Source: Parabacteroides distasonis
GTDB lineage: Bacteria; Bacteroidota; Bacteroidia; Bacteroidales; Tannerellaceae
DNA: 64,000 bases
Direction of reading: 5' to 3'
Assembly (NCBI GenBank): GCA_021531385.1
Contig: JAFBIR010000004.1
Coordinates: forward strand, 124,001-188,000
Shown: piece after piece, positions 17,413-26,284 of the stretch
How the letters are laid out: every line of letters starts with the position of its first letter
How positions within the stretch are numbered: the first letter of the stretch is position 1
The notes under the pieces: generated by a model
Seen by the model: only the letters and a program-made list of their open reading frames with translations
Told to the model about the DNA's origin: nothing
Database searches by the model: none
Made by a program: the position numbers and the translations under genes

Positions 17413-17721
17413 TCAATAGCGTTCCTCATCTGAAAAGAAGCTCCTATAGGTGTCTTCATCATACATTGTATCGTGGGTATCGTACGAATCAGTGTCATAC
17501 GAAGCATCATCATATAAGTCTTGCTGCTGATAAGCATAATCTACATCCTCTTGCTCCTCTTCATATTCCTGGTATTCTTGATACGTGTCATCTTCATATA
17601 TTCCATCATCTTCCACCAAATATTGATTGGTAGGATTGCCTTTCTGCGTTGATTTATTGTTTACAACATGATCATAGAAAACAATACCTAAGAATACAAT
17701 AATCAATCCAAAAACCAACAT
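17413..17721 (-). CDS. Acidic single-TM protein, paralogue 3 (operon copy)
   Basis: A 102-residue protein with the same design as paralogues 1 and 2: transmembrane helix (MLVFGLIIVFLGIVFYDHVV), then the conserved NPTNQYLVEDDGIYEDDTYQ, then an Asp/Tyr-rich tail that has diverged, ending EDTYRSFFSDEERY. It starts 36 bp after the MotB-like gene with no promoter match between, so it is probably the last gene of the main operon and the ancestor of the two duplicates. Function is unknown; the conserved N-terminal third and C-terminal EERY suggest those parts are under constraint. Confidence 0.75.
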   Translation of the reverse strand: MLVFGLIIVFLGIVFYDHVVNNKSTQKGNPTNQYLVEDDGIYEDDTYQEYQEYEEEQEDVDYAYQQQDLYDDASYDTDSYDTHDTMYDEDTYRSFFSDEERY

Positions 17722-17757
17722 AACAACAATATTTGCAAATTAGTATAGTTAGAATTA

Positions 17758-18432
17758 TTAATCACCAATCTTGCCCGGTTTAGGGAGAATATGTATCAGA
17801 AAGCGTTGATTTAAAACCTCTTTTTGCTCACGCATCAGTCCTGTCCCAGACAATCTGCCATCGCCACTTCCACAGATTAAGACCTCACAATTCTTATCAT
17901 TAAACACAACGTTATTTTTCTCCCAAAATTGTTTGAGAGATAGTGCTCTTTGATAACTCAGCTCATAATTGAAAGTTGAGTTATCTAATGAAGCTTGTCC
18001 TTCAATAATGAGTAAATATTGGATTTGTGGATTACTTTGAATCGTTTTTGCAATAAACTCTTGAAGAATCTTCCCAACTTTAACTAATTCATTTTTGGTT
18101 TCCTGTGGAACTATATCCATTGAAGCACTCCCCACAGGAAAGTTAACATTTACTCCCAGTTTATGTTTTTTAAACTCTGGATAATACTGAAAATATTGTG
18201 TATGTTTGGTGTCAAGCTCACGTGTTGCATTATTTATTTCATTAGCTTTATCAATTAAAGCCTGCAACTCCTGAGAACGCTCTATAGCATCTTCTTTGGT
18301 TTTAAGAGCCTCTTCCCTGGCGTTATTCAGTGTGACTAATGCTGCAGCAAACAGAATGAGCATGATGAAGAATAGGCTTGTCATCAAATCAGCATAGCTT
18401 GCCCAAAACAATGATCCTTTTTGATTTGACAT
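17758..18432 (-). CDS. MotB/OmpA-like stator-type protein
   Basis: A 224-residue protein. Residues 8-33 are a transmembrane helix, FWASYADLMTSLFFIMLILF, which matches the MotB pattern (YADLMT) with the proton-conducting Asp at residue 15. A helical linker (about 36-75) leads to a periplasmic OmpA-like domain (about 128-215) with LLIIEGQASLDNSTFNYELS and RALSLKQFW, resembling the peptidoglycan-binding motif. It should pair with the MotA-like protein encoded 25 bp upstream to form an ion-driven complex, as in flagellar stators and in ZorAB of Zorya defence. There are no flagellar genes nearby. Confidence 0.85.
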   Translation of the reverse strand: MSNQKGSLFWASYADLMTSLFFIMLILFAAALVTLNNAREEALKTKEDAIERSQELQALIDKANEINNATRELDTKHTQYFQYYPEFKKHKLGVNVNFPVGSASMDIVPQETKNELVKVGKILQEFIAKTIQSNPQIQYLLIIEGQASLDNSTFNYELSYQRALSLKQFWEKNNVVFNDKNCEVLICGSGDGRLSGTGLMREQKEVLNQRFLIHILPKPGKIGD

Positions 18433-18457
18433 AATCTATAATAATACTATTAATTCA

Positions 18458-20017
18458 TTATGATCCCCAAAAGGAATTATAAATATAGATACCGCATGTA
18501 GCTATTACCGTTAATGCCATAACAGTTACAACTATATGAACGTACAATGGCAGGTGTACAGGGGTCGCTCTTTGTGCCTGCTCATTAACCATATTTCTTT
18601 GAGGATGCAAGTTTTCGCTATAAAGTTTAGTTAGCTTCTCTAACAGTGAGGATTGTGTCTTAGAAACATCGAGTAAGTCAGACATACTCTTTTGTATTCC
18701 AGATAATTTCCTTGTTTCCACTACCAAATTAGATAGATCGTCTGAATGTGAAGAGAGCTCTTCTTTTTGCGTTTCTATGAGTTTCTGAAATGCTTCCCGT
18801 TGTTCCACATAATAGTTTTGCAACTTTTCGGAATCCTGCACAGAATTGTTTTGAAGAATTGATATACGTTCCTTGGTTTCTTCTGCTAATTTTTCGAAGG
18901 TCTTACGCAGTGTATCATCAACGTTTGCAACTACCTCATTGATATATTGCTCACGCGTTTTGACCTGTTCTATTTCTTGCTGGAAAAACAGACCCATGTT
19001 TTCAATGGCCTGTGTTCTTGTCATATATTCGTTGATCTGCGCATTAAGTCCTTCGACGGATTTTAAATAAGCTGAGGTATCATGTAAGCCAACTGTTAGT
19101 TGAGAAATAACCTCCGTGGATTGTTGTAATTCTCTGAGAACAGAAACATTGGCTTTGGCAATGTTTGTAACATTCATCTTTTCAACTGCATTCAAGAACG
19201 CAACTTGCTGAGCTGAGGTATCTCGAATGCGTGATAAACTGGAATCCAATTGGGAAACATTGGTGGCAAAGGTCTCATTAAAACTCATCAAATTTTGCTG
19301 TAATTGAAAGAGGGCATTAGCAGCATTGCCAGAAAGAGTAGGTAATAGCTCACTTTGTAGCCATGAATAAAAAAGGTTTTTACCGGCCTCGACCTCAATA
19401 GTGGCCTCTTTAGATTTGTGAGAGATCCAAATCGTCATAACAATACCACACAAACTTGCCGACATGGCAATTGCAACCGCACCCATCAATTCAAAAATAT
19501 TGTCCATCAGTTGTCCTCCTGACGAACCCCCCGAAAGCGCAATGTAAATGATACCAACAATAATTCCAATGATCGTTCCCGTCAAACCTAAATACAGAGG
19601 TACAGGCTGTTGTGTGGTTATTTCTTCCTCTTTCGCATCACAATAACGCTCAACCACATCCTTGATCAGAAGAAAATCACTTGCTGCGCCTTTATTCTTT
19701 CTCAGATACATATTGATCGCTCCAATTATCTGAGATAGTATTAGGTTAGAATAAGAGGAATTGATTTGATTAACACTATATGTTTGCTGATCCTCATTCT
19801 CCTCTTCATCCATATTCATCGCCTCTACATTTTCTCCATCATCTGTACCAGTCACATCTTCATCAAAGAAGAGATTCTCCTCTATTGAATAACATGCAGT
19901 TGATTTAGGAAAAATAGATTTAAAAACTTCTAAATTACACAGCGTATCCGTGGTAACTTTATATTGAAAATATACAACAACAGCAATCAATGCTATTACG
20001 ATAATAATGTGTACCAT
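18458..20017 (-). CDS. MotA/TolQ/ExbB-like channel protein with long coiled-coil tail
   Basis: A 519-residue protein. Helices at about 1-19, 139-161 (LYLGLTGTIIGIIVGIIYIA) and 178-199 (ELMGAVAIAMSASLCGIVMT) fit the MotA/TolQ/ExbB core, including the Thr/Gly-rich proton-path helix. Between helices 1 and 2 lies an acidic cytoplasmic loop. After helix 3 comes a 240-residue coiled-coil-prone segment (about 225-470) and, unusually, a further C-terminal transmembrane helix (about 490-515). ZorA of Zorya also has a long tail after its MotA core, but a closing membrane helix is not a feature I know from it. The gene is 25 bp before the MotB-like gene. Confidence 0.82.
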   Translation of the reverse strand: MVHIIIVIALIAVVVYFQYKVTTDTLCNLEVFKSIFPKSTACYSIEENLFFDEDVTGTDDGENVEAMNMDEEENEDQQTYSVNQINSSYSNLILSQIIGAINMYLRKNKGAASDFLLIKDVVERYCDAKEEEITTQQPVPLYLGLTGTIIGIIVGIIYIALSGGSSGGQLMDNIFELMGAVAIAMSASLCGIVMTIWISHKSKEATIEVEAGKNLFYSWLQSELLPTLSGNAANALFQLQQNLMSFNETFATNVSQLDSSLSRIRDTSAQQVAFLNAVEKMNVTNIAKANVSVLRELQQSTEVISQLTVGLHDTSAYLKSVEGLNAQINEYMTRTQAIENMGLFFQQEIEQVKTREQYINEVVANVDDTLRKTFEKLAEETKERISILQNNSVQDSEKLQNYYVEQREAFQKLIETQKEELSSHSDDLSNLVVETRKLSGIQKSMSDLLDVSKTQSSLLEKLTKLYSENLHPQRNMVNEQAQRATPVHLPLYVHIVVTVMALTVIATCGIYIYNSFWGS

Positions 20018-20019
20018 AG

Positions 20020-20916
20020 CTATTCAAATTTAATCCTAATTTTGTGTTTATCATCGACAACCCAGTTCCCATCTTCTAACTTAGCAGAACCGGAGCTTAT
20101 TAATTTAATATCTTTAGGTTTATCAGATGCTTTTTCTATCTCACAGATAGGCTCTAACAATTTACCCTCATCATTCAATGCACGTTGCTTCACTTCATCA
20201 CGCTCCAAAAGCGGTTCGATTCTTGCAGTGATATTATCGCTATAGATAGTCAACTTGTACAATGATTTGCCTTTTTGATAGGTATCTTTGATATCCCTCA
20301 AAGTAAACGAGTTATTGGTTTCTCTTGCGTATTTTATAGTAAGTCGATCACTGGCTTCCGAATGTGTCTCCGTCTTGGCTGCTTGCTCTAACGCTACATC
20401 CTGTTGTTTTGCAGATGCAGATTGCATAGAAGCATCCTTTGAGTCTTTCTCTGCATACCCTTGGTTTACAGTCTGAGTATTGACAAATTGTGATTGTTCT
20501 TTTATTGTTGTTGGCTGAAGAGAAGGCGCATCTTTATTCTCGGAAATCTTTTTTGATACACTTGGTTCCAATAATGCCTTACCTTCTTTCTTAAGATAGC
20601 CCCGTACTACATCCTCAATTAGTCTTTTAGCCTCATTACTATTGAGGTAGTTTCTACCCAATTGATTGACGATATTCTGATCATAATTAAACGAATTTGC
20701 ATATTCTAGTTCTCTGCTATTCTCCTTTCTCTTTTTTGACGGCTTTGTGCATTTCCAAAGACCAACCCCGAATACCAAAAATACTATTGCAGCAATTATG
20801 ACATATTCAGATAATGATCCGTTACCTTCCGCTGATCCCGCAAAACAATTTCCAATATTCATGAAACTCAGAGCGGAAATAACTATAAAACTAATAATAT
20901 ATTTCATGGCTATCAT
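20020..20916 (-). CDS. Membrane-anchored protein of the island operon, unknown family
   Basis: A 298-residue protein with an N-terminal signal-like segment (MKYIISFIVISALSFMNIGN, cut near CFA-G) and then a transmembrane helix (about residues 37-56, EYVIIAAIVFLVFGVGLWKC). A basic stop-transfer region and a low-complexity linker rich in Gln, Ala and Ser follow (about 115-195). The C-terminal 100 residues look beta-rich (RLTIKYARETNNSFTLRDIK onward). With a cleaved signal the C-terminal domain would be cytoplasmic. It overlaps the preceding gene by an ATGA; ATG at 20907 is an alternative start. I do not recognise the family. Confidence 0.75.
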   Translation of the reverse strand: MIAMKYIISFIVISALSFMNIGNCFAGSAEGNGSLSEYVIIAAIVFLVFGVGLWKCTKPSKKRKENSRELEYANSFNYDQNIVNQLGRNYLNSNEAKRLIEDVVRGYLKKEGKALLEPSVSKKISENKDAPSLQPTTIKEQSQFVNTQTVNQGYAEKDSKDASMQSASAKQQDVALEQAAKTETHSEASDRLTIKYARETNNSFTLRDIKDTYQKGKSLYKLTIYSDNITARIEPLLERDEVKQRALNDEGKLLEPICEIEKASDKPKDIKLISSGSAKLEDGNWVVDDKHKIRIKFE

Positions 20917-23900
20917 TGCATTTTATAAACTTCTCTATTTACTGCATTCAACATACCGACTATCGGATAGAAGAATAAAGTTTCTTCTAACACATCATCA
21001 GCTCCATCTTTCATAATGGATTCTTTCTTTAGGTTGATTCCATTATCTAAATAGTTCAATATGTCTTTTTGACATAGTGCCTTTACTTTCTCCATGACTT
21101 TTCGATCAATATCAAAGTTGTCATAGAATGAGAAGTGTTTGTTCAGATCAAAGGCAAACTGAACAAAATCTCTTACCATATCAACAACTTGTTCCTTCAT
21201 GCGATTTGTCACATCATCATATTTCAAATCATTAGATACAAAGCTATGATCATCGTACCCAATTAAGATCGTCTTCATCTGCTTGATTTGATCATAATCT
21301 TCTGAAGCGGATTTCATCAAAATACCACCTTTGCAAGTCGCTTCTTTGGAATTATCCGGACGGATGATATCTAATCCATTAATATCATAGCTGTATCCAT
21401 AAACTTGTTCGAAGATAATCTTGGTGAACTTAGCCAGAGTTTCGTCATCTGCACTTAAAATAGCAAGGACTTTAGAACCATTCCCACTAAAAGTAATATG
21501 ACGAGGCATTGCCATCCCCTTCGCTTTCATCAAATGAGCGATGTGATACATGATGGCCGTATAAAAGAGAATAATTACATACTTCCCTCGATTATCATCT
21601 GCCAACTTTTTATTCACATCAATAACGATATTACGGCTCTTCACATCCTTATTCTTAGCTAAGGAGAACAAGAAAGCCATAATGTCTGTAGATATGCGCT
21701 GCTCTAAAATAGATTGGAACACCTCTTTAAGAGCACCTAATTTATTATCTTCCAATAGTTTCATAATTTGGTTCTTGTAATTAGAAACGAAACCATTAGT
21801 TTCCGCATCAAAAGAATAGCCGTCACCAAATATACTATTCGCAGCAAATCGGAATGAGGTTAAGTATTTAGCTTCACCTTTCTCCGCAAAAAGGACATCC
21901 GTCGTTCCACCACCAATATCTACCGATACTACCGTCGATGTCGCTCCTTTCCGTGTCTTATAATAAGTATATGGCGCTGTTGATTCTGATAACGCAACAA
22001 TATTATTGGATGGCGCATTAAAAATACTGACAAAGAGATCTTTCCACACTCTTCTAAACTTATTGAATCGATTTTGCGTCATGCTGGCTGGATAGAACCA
22101 TACGATCTCCGTCTTTGTCAGATCACCATTATTCAGCAAAACCTTGTTTCGCAGCATGATCAAGATATTCTCAATATATTTCTCCGCACGTTTATTATCC
22201 ACTTCTTGGGTTGACCATTTCAGATCCGTGTGGATCATATCGTATGGCAAAATCTTATTCTTTTCAAACGTAAAAGGAATATTTACATGAGCCATCGAGA
22301 AGACCGCAGTTGACCAATTGGTGGAGTTCGTTTCGGATAATACGGTACGCATCGGATAATTGTACAAGCTATCCTTTCCAATTTTCGCTGGAATAAAATC
22401 ACTATTGAATACATCTGTGATATCCGTATCTGATTCTGTGTAATGCAATTGTTGCATTTGCATATCACTCTGAGAAATGTCGAAAGCATTAGAAGCTTGT
22501 CCATCAATACTATATTCAATATGTGTATTAGTTGTTCCAAAATCAATTGCGAAACGGAAGAGTCGGCTGCCTCGTTTAGCAGAGAACTTAGGTATAATCA
22601 CTCCATGAATATCCTGTTCAGTCTCATGTTCAACACTGATATATTGAAAACTCTTGCGCAATGGATAGATTGAGGAATCAATCTTATAAGGTTCTATACG
22701 AACATTGTCTGCGCTACGATTTCTCCTGACTACGGGGTCAGTATCCACTTTCTCATTTGAGTCATCGTAAAAAGTGAGCGTATATCTATTATCGTCGCCA
22801 GCCACCGAATCACGATCCAGTAAAGCTACTCGATAATAGGGATCTACGCCATCTGGATATTTGATGCTTGGATAGATTCCTAATGTAAATTCTTTTTCTA
22901 CAATTGTTCCTTTATTGAGCTCAGCAGAAGCCTTTCCGTTCCTAAAGTAGATCCTTTCATACTGTACATAACCACCTGCTTTAATAGGTATTCTTAGTAT
23001 TACTTTCACGGCTTCTCCTGTTAGTCTCTGCAGTTCAATCCTTTTCCGTCCTTCAATGGAAGACATCAGATCGTCAGTAGAGAAATAATTGAAGAAGAAA
23101 GGTTTAATTGGCAACAAAAAACTGTCTTCGGCTTCAGTTCTTTCATCATTGCCATTAAAGAAACCGGTTGCATTATACCCATATGGAATCTTGACAATTG
23201 TATCTTCTAAAAAGTCACTGATTGTTACATAAGGATATTTAGTGCCGTCGTCAGGGAGGGTACGTTCGAGCAAAGGACGTTTGTCTTCATAAGGCACTTT
23301 TGTGTTTTTGTCCCATAAATCAATCACATATTGTATCCGTTCCGTATAGGTCTCCACAGGCAGTGCTAAGGGTATTTTGTCATTATGTTTAGGCAATCCT
23401 TTGGATACCTTCATCTCAAATCCACTTTCAATGGTAGTTAGAGAGCGCTTTCCTAAAAGTTTTTGATCAAGGATGGTCACGTATTGCTGACGTTCAGTGC
23501 GCACCGGAATCTGCTCATAATGTTCCTTATAGTAATTCAGACCTTGTCTTTGTATTTGTTGCAGTTCCTCACGTTGTTTTTCAAGTAAGCGAGGAAAGCA
23601 TTTCTCTAAATAATGATTTACCTCAGGAAACCGCTTAGCAAAATCGTTACGGCTATGCTTTAAACTCCACCAATAACGAATATATTCAAAATCCCTTTTA
23701 TACAAAGGTTTGTAATCTGCATCAAAGGGAGTGTCGTTTCCAAAACGAATTTTTCTACCTACATACGATAGCTCATTGGCAGAGGTGAAGAATAAGGTAG
23801 CAGGCGATGTGGCTCCAATGATGTTCATGGTTTTGGGGGCAGAGGGATCAATGAAGTTCAATAAATAAAGACAATCCATTTGATCAAAATTATATTCCGC

Positions 23901-24308
23901 TCCATCTTGCTGTAAATAAGTCTCGTAGGTACGTCCTAATCTTCTATGTGCTTCATTGTCTGCATTCTTCAGTTCAGCGATAGCATTCTGACGATCCCAT
24001 ACAATAATTTCTATCATATTACGGTATTTACCAATATTGAAGAAGAGCTGTCCCACGTCTAATGCGTCTGATACCAATTTATGATAAGCGGTGTTGCCAT
24101 CGAGATCTGTGTCAGCCACAATTTTAAAAGCTCTTTTCACGAGGTCGATGCGAGCGAAAGGTGACGGTATAGAGGTAATCTCATAATTATCATTCGCACC
24201 CACAGGATCTTCTATTGAATCAATTGCTTTTGATCCAATCTTTGTGGATATCGCCCACCCATTTATTGTGTCTTTGGAGCCTTTATGTAGTCTTAATACC
24301 TTTGCCAT
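20913..24308 (-). CDS. Large protein with C-terminal Hsp70/actin-like ATPase domain
   Basis: A 1131-residue protein, the largest of the island. Residues about 585-1131 contain actin-superfamily ATPase motifs: FAIDFGTTNTHIEY (phosphate 1, about 586-599) and VVSVDIGGGTTDVLF (phosphate 2, about 792-806), with HITFSGNGSKVLAIL later as a likely adenosine-motif strand. Known relatives are Hsp70, FtsA, MreB and ParM. The N-terminal 585 residues match nothing I recognise and contain RFGNDTPFDADYKPLY and an early predicted helical region. It lies 2 bp after the tubulin-like gene and overlaps the next gene, so the three are co-translated. A cytoskeletal or chaperone-like motor role is inferred. Confidence 0.82.
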   Translation of the reverse strand: MAKVLRLHKGSKDTINGWAISTKIGSKAIDSIEDPVGANDNYEITSIPSPFARIDLVKRAFKIVADTDLDGNTAYHKLVSDALDVGQLFFNIGKYRNMIEIIVWDRQNAIAELKNADNEAHRRLGRTYETYLQQDGAEYNFDQMDCLYLLNFIDPSAPKTMNIIGATSPATLFFTSANELSYVGRKIRFGNDTPFDADYKPLYKRDFEYIRYWWSLKHSRNDFAKRFPEVNHYLEKCFPRLLEKQREELQQIQRQGLNYYKEHYEQIPVRTERQQYVTILDQKLLGKRSLTTIESGFEMKVSKGLPKHNDKIPLALPVETYTERIQYVIDLWDKNTKVPYEDKRPLLERTLPDDGTKYPYVTISDFLEDTIVKIPYGYNATGFFNGNDERTEAEDSFLLPIKPFFFNYFSTDDLMSSIEGRKRIELQRLTGEAVKVILRIPIKAGGYVQYERIYFRNGKASAELNKGTIVEKEFTLGIYPSIKYPDGVDPYYRVALLDRDSVAGDDNRYTLTFYDDSNEKVDTDPVVRRNRSADNVRIEPYKIDSSIYPLRKSFQYISVEHETEQDIHGVIIPKFSAKRGSRLFRFAIDFGTTNTHIEYSIDGQASNAFDISQSDMQMQQLHYTESDTDITDVFNSDFIPAKIGKDSLYNYPMRTVLSETNSTNWSTAVFSMAHVNIPFTFEKNKILPYDMIHTDLKWSTQEVDNKRAEKYIENILIMLRNKVLLNNGDLTKTEIVWFYPASMTQNRFNKFRRVWKDLFVSIFNAPSNNIVALSESTAPYTYYKTRKGATSTVVSVDIGGGTTDVLFAEKGEAKYLTSFRFAANSIFGDGYSFDAETNGFVSNYKNQIMKLLEDNKLGALKEVFQSILEQRISTDIMAFLFSLAKNKDVKSRNIVIDVNKKLADDNRGKYVIILFYTAIMYHIAHLMKAKGMAMPRHITFSGNGSKVLAILSADDETLAKFTKIIFEQVYGYSYDINGLDIIRPDNSKEATCKGGILMKSASEDYDQIKQMKTILIGYDDHSFVSNDLKYDDVTNRMKEQVVDMVRDFVQFAFDLNKHFSFYDNFDIDRKVMEKVKALCQKDILNYLDNGINLKKESIMKDGADDVLEETLFFYPIVGMLNAVNREVYKMQ

Positions 24309-24310
24309 GT

Positions 24311-25786
24311 TTACATCAATTTAAGTTTGTTTTTCACCAATTCGTATGTAACTAAATTAAATAGTTCGATCAGCTTTTGATCCAGCGAGATGCCATGCGG
24401 AAGCGATCCATGTACTCGGTTCAAAATGGCATCAAATAGATCATAACCATTCTTATTTAATGCCCAAAGCGCCCGAATTTTAGAAGGCTCTATTCCTGCA
24501 ACGATAGTGAAGAGATCTTTCCCTGAAACTGTTATATTAAATGGTTTGAAACTTCGATCATTATCTTGCAATTCTTCCAGCCATTCAACGTAGAGACCTA
24601 AAAATTTATTCAATCTATCATAGAAGGGCGCCTTTATATAAGCATTGTCTATTTTGTTGTCTTTGGCCCATGGTTGTTGCTCGATAGCCTTATTTGCATG
24701 TTCGTGTATATATTTAGCTAATAAGAGCAACTGTGTCATCTTAGGCATGATTTGATCAGAGGTCTCTTTAGACAAATTACAACATAATACTTGTTGCACG
24801 TCCTCCTCTATGCCAAATTCTTTATACAGGGGATTGGGGGCATACACTTTACCGCTATCCGATAAACAACACGTCATAACCGAATCATCCTTGATGTTTG
24901 AGAAATCCACAATTGACAAGGCTGCAGCGACTTCTACCAAGTGTGCATTATTCCGTTGTTCGTCTCCTCCTTCTTGGTTCTCATATTGTTTATTACGATT
25001 GTCACCAATATAATAGAGCACATTGACAGATGACTCATTTCCGTTTACGTTTTTCTCGTAATACTGTAAAGCTGCTTTCGTTTTACCGATAAAGGTCGAA
25101 GAATTGATTTCGCTGGTTTCATCCGGCTTAATAGCGAAATAGGGCAAAACCGTAATCGCTCCTATTGGCGCATTTCTGATTGCCTGACAGTTAGGCATGT
25201 TATTGGGCAGCCCTCTGAGCGTTTTCAATAGCAAGGGGAAACCGCTTGCGCCAGTACCTCCAAAGATGGAACTGACGATAAAGATGCGATCATTGGTTTT
25301 GAATGATGCGCAAAAGTTTACAAACTCTTGGGAATCGAGGAACTGATTCAATACAACACTTCCCATATTGGGATTTCCTTTAAAACCAACTTCCATATCG
25401 GCATCTAAGTTCTTCTCAGAGAAGAGAATAGAAGCCAATGCTTGGTTTTCTTTTGACAAGGTGCTATATTCTATAAATTCCTGGAAGCGCTTGTTCTTAG
25501 TATCTCTAATCGGCAACCGATAGTCATTAAGCACATTTTCTATATGGGTGTTGAAGAAATCATTCTTTGTTCCTGCATTGAATGCCAAATTCTCCCTAAT
25601 GCCTGCATATATTTTCATGCTGTTGATCGTACGAGTGACATCTGCGTTCGCAAAGTCAGGATCTACAATAATAGGCACTATGGAGGACGCATCTGTACGA
25701 ACACCAGCTGCCGCTAACATGGTTAGAGATCTAAGCACTCTTGATCCCGTCCCTCCAATACAAAAAATATAGATTTTTCCGTTCAT
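24311..25786 (-). CDS. Tubulin/FtsZ-like GTPase (Tubulin_2/FtsZl type)
   Basis: A 491-residue protein. It opens with IYIFCIGGTGSRVLRSL (GGTGSR at 11-16), and IIVDPDFANADVTRT follows at about 40-53. The tubulin signature appears as IVSSIFGGTGASGFPLLLKT (about 170-189), close to the GGGTGSG loop of FtsZ/tubulin. After about residue 370 the sequence is helical and without family signal. This fits the bacterial tubulin-like group (Tubulin_2; Makarova and Koonin 2010 described such FtsZl families with vWA and OmpA-family neighbours as a predicted membrane-remodelling system). It is followed 2 bp later by the Hsp70-like gene. Polymerisation is inferred, not shown. Confidence 0.85.
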   Translation of the reverse strand: MNGKIYIFCIGGTGSRVLRSLTMLAAAGVRTDASSIVPIIVDPDFANADVTRTINSMKIYAGIRENLAFNAGTKNDFFNTHIENVLNDYRLPIRDTKNKRFQEFIEYSTLSKENQALASILFSEKNLDADMEVGFKGNPNMGSVVLNQFLDSQEFVNFCASFKTNDRIFIVSSIFGGTGASGFPLLLKTLRGLPNNMPNCQAIRNAPIGAITVLPYFAIKPDETSEINSSTFIGKTKAALQYYEKNVNGNESSVNVLYYIGDNRNKQYENQEGGDEQRNNAHLVEVAAALSIVDFSNIKDDSVMTCCLSDSGKVYAPNPLYKEFGIEEDVQQVLCCNLSKETSDQIMPKMTQLLLLAKYIHEHANKAIEQQPWAKDNKIDNAYIKAPFYDRLNKFLGLYVEWLEELQDNDRSFKPFNITVSGKDLFTIVAGIEPSKIRALWALNKNGYDLFDAILNRVHGSLPHGISLDQKLIELFNLVTYELVKNKLKLM

Positions 25787-25803
25787 AAATTTCCTGTATT
25801 ACT

Positions 25804-26283
25804 TTAAAATGGAACATGTTTTGCATCAGGACTCCACCACTTGAAGAGTAGGGTAAATAACAAGAAAAATCCTGCTGCTACAAAAAAGTTGGCAACACCA
25901 AAGCCAAAGATATTAGAATCCCCAATCATCATAGCAATCGTATTCCCATCCTCATCTACTTGTCTCAGCAACGAATCTGGTATGAATCCATGTATGTATT
26001 TTGAATGAACAAACCAATATCCTGTAATCAAAGCTATGCCACTGTTCAGAAGTAATGCCAATAACCAACTCCACCAGCGACTATATTTAGGATGGCTGAA
26101 AACATAATAATATCCCAATACAATCAAAAGAGTGATTGATACGATGATGATACCAATCAAATTGAAAATATTTGGATTTGTAAACGATTCGGTATCTGGA
26201 TTATACCCCCAAAGATACAGACTTAAGTTAGAGCCAAAAAGCGACTCAAAAATACAATAGATGTTTCCAAATAAGTTTTCCAT
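25804..26283 (-). CDS. Small three-TM membrane protein of the island operon
   Basis: A 159-residue protein with three hydrophobic helices, at about residues 38-60 (FNLIGIIIVSITLLIVLGYY), 70-92 (WSWLLALLLNSGIALITGYW) and 124-148 (IFGFGVANFFVAAGFFLLFT). No enzyme motif is visible. It sits one base after the vWA lipoprotein gene and 17 bp before the tubulin-like gene, which ties it to the same operon. A scaffold or anchor for the tubulin-like protein is possible but only inferred from position. Confidence 0.75.
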   Translation of the reverse strand: MENLFGNIYCIFESLFGSNLSLYLWGYNPDTESFTNPNIFNLIGIIIVSITLLIVLGYYYVFSHPKYSRWWSWLLALLLNSGIALITGYWFVHSKYIHGFIPDSLLRQVDEDGNTIAMMIGDSNIFGFGVANFFVAAGFFLLFTLLFKWWSPDAKHVPF

Positions 26284-26284
26284 G

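Larger units (their letters stand above)
15907..17721. repeat. Tandem triplication: RNA element plus acidic membrane protein gene
   Basis: A unit of about 657 bp holding a plus-strand promoter-RNA-terminator element and a convergent minus-strand small gene is repeated three times, beginning at 15907, 16565 and 17222. Units 1 and 2 are almost identical through element, gene and upstream region. Unit 3 keeps the RNA element but has a diverged gene that directly follows the MotB-like gene, suggesting it is the ancestral copy. Confidence 0.85.

Noticed and set aside
17758..24308. Zorya phage-defence system
   Set aside because: The MotA/MotB-like pair recalls ZorAB, but no ZorC, ZorD or ZorE helicase or nuclease gene is present; the partners are tubulin-like and Hsp70-like proteins instead.
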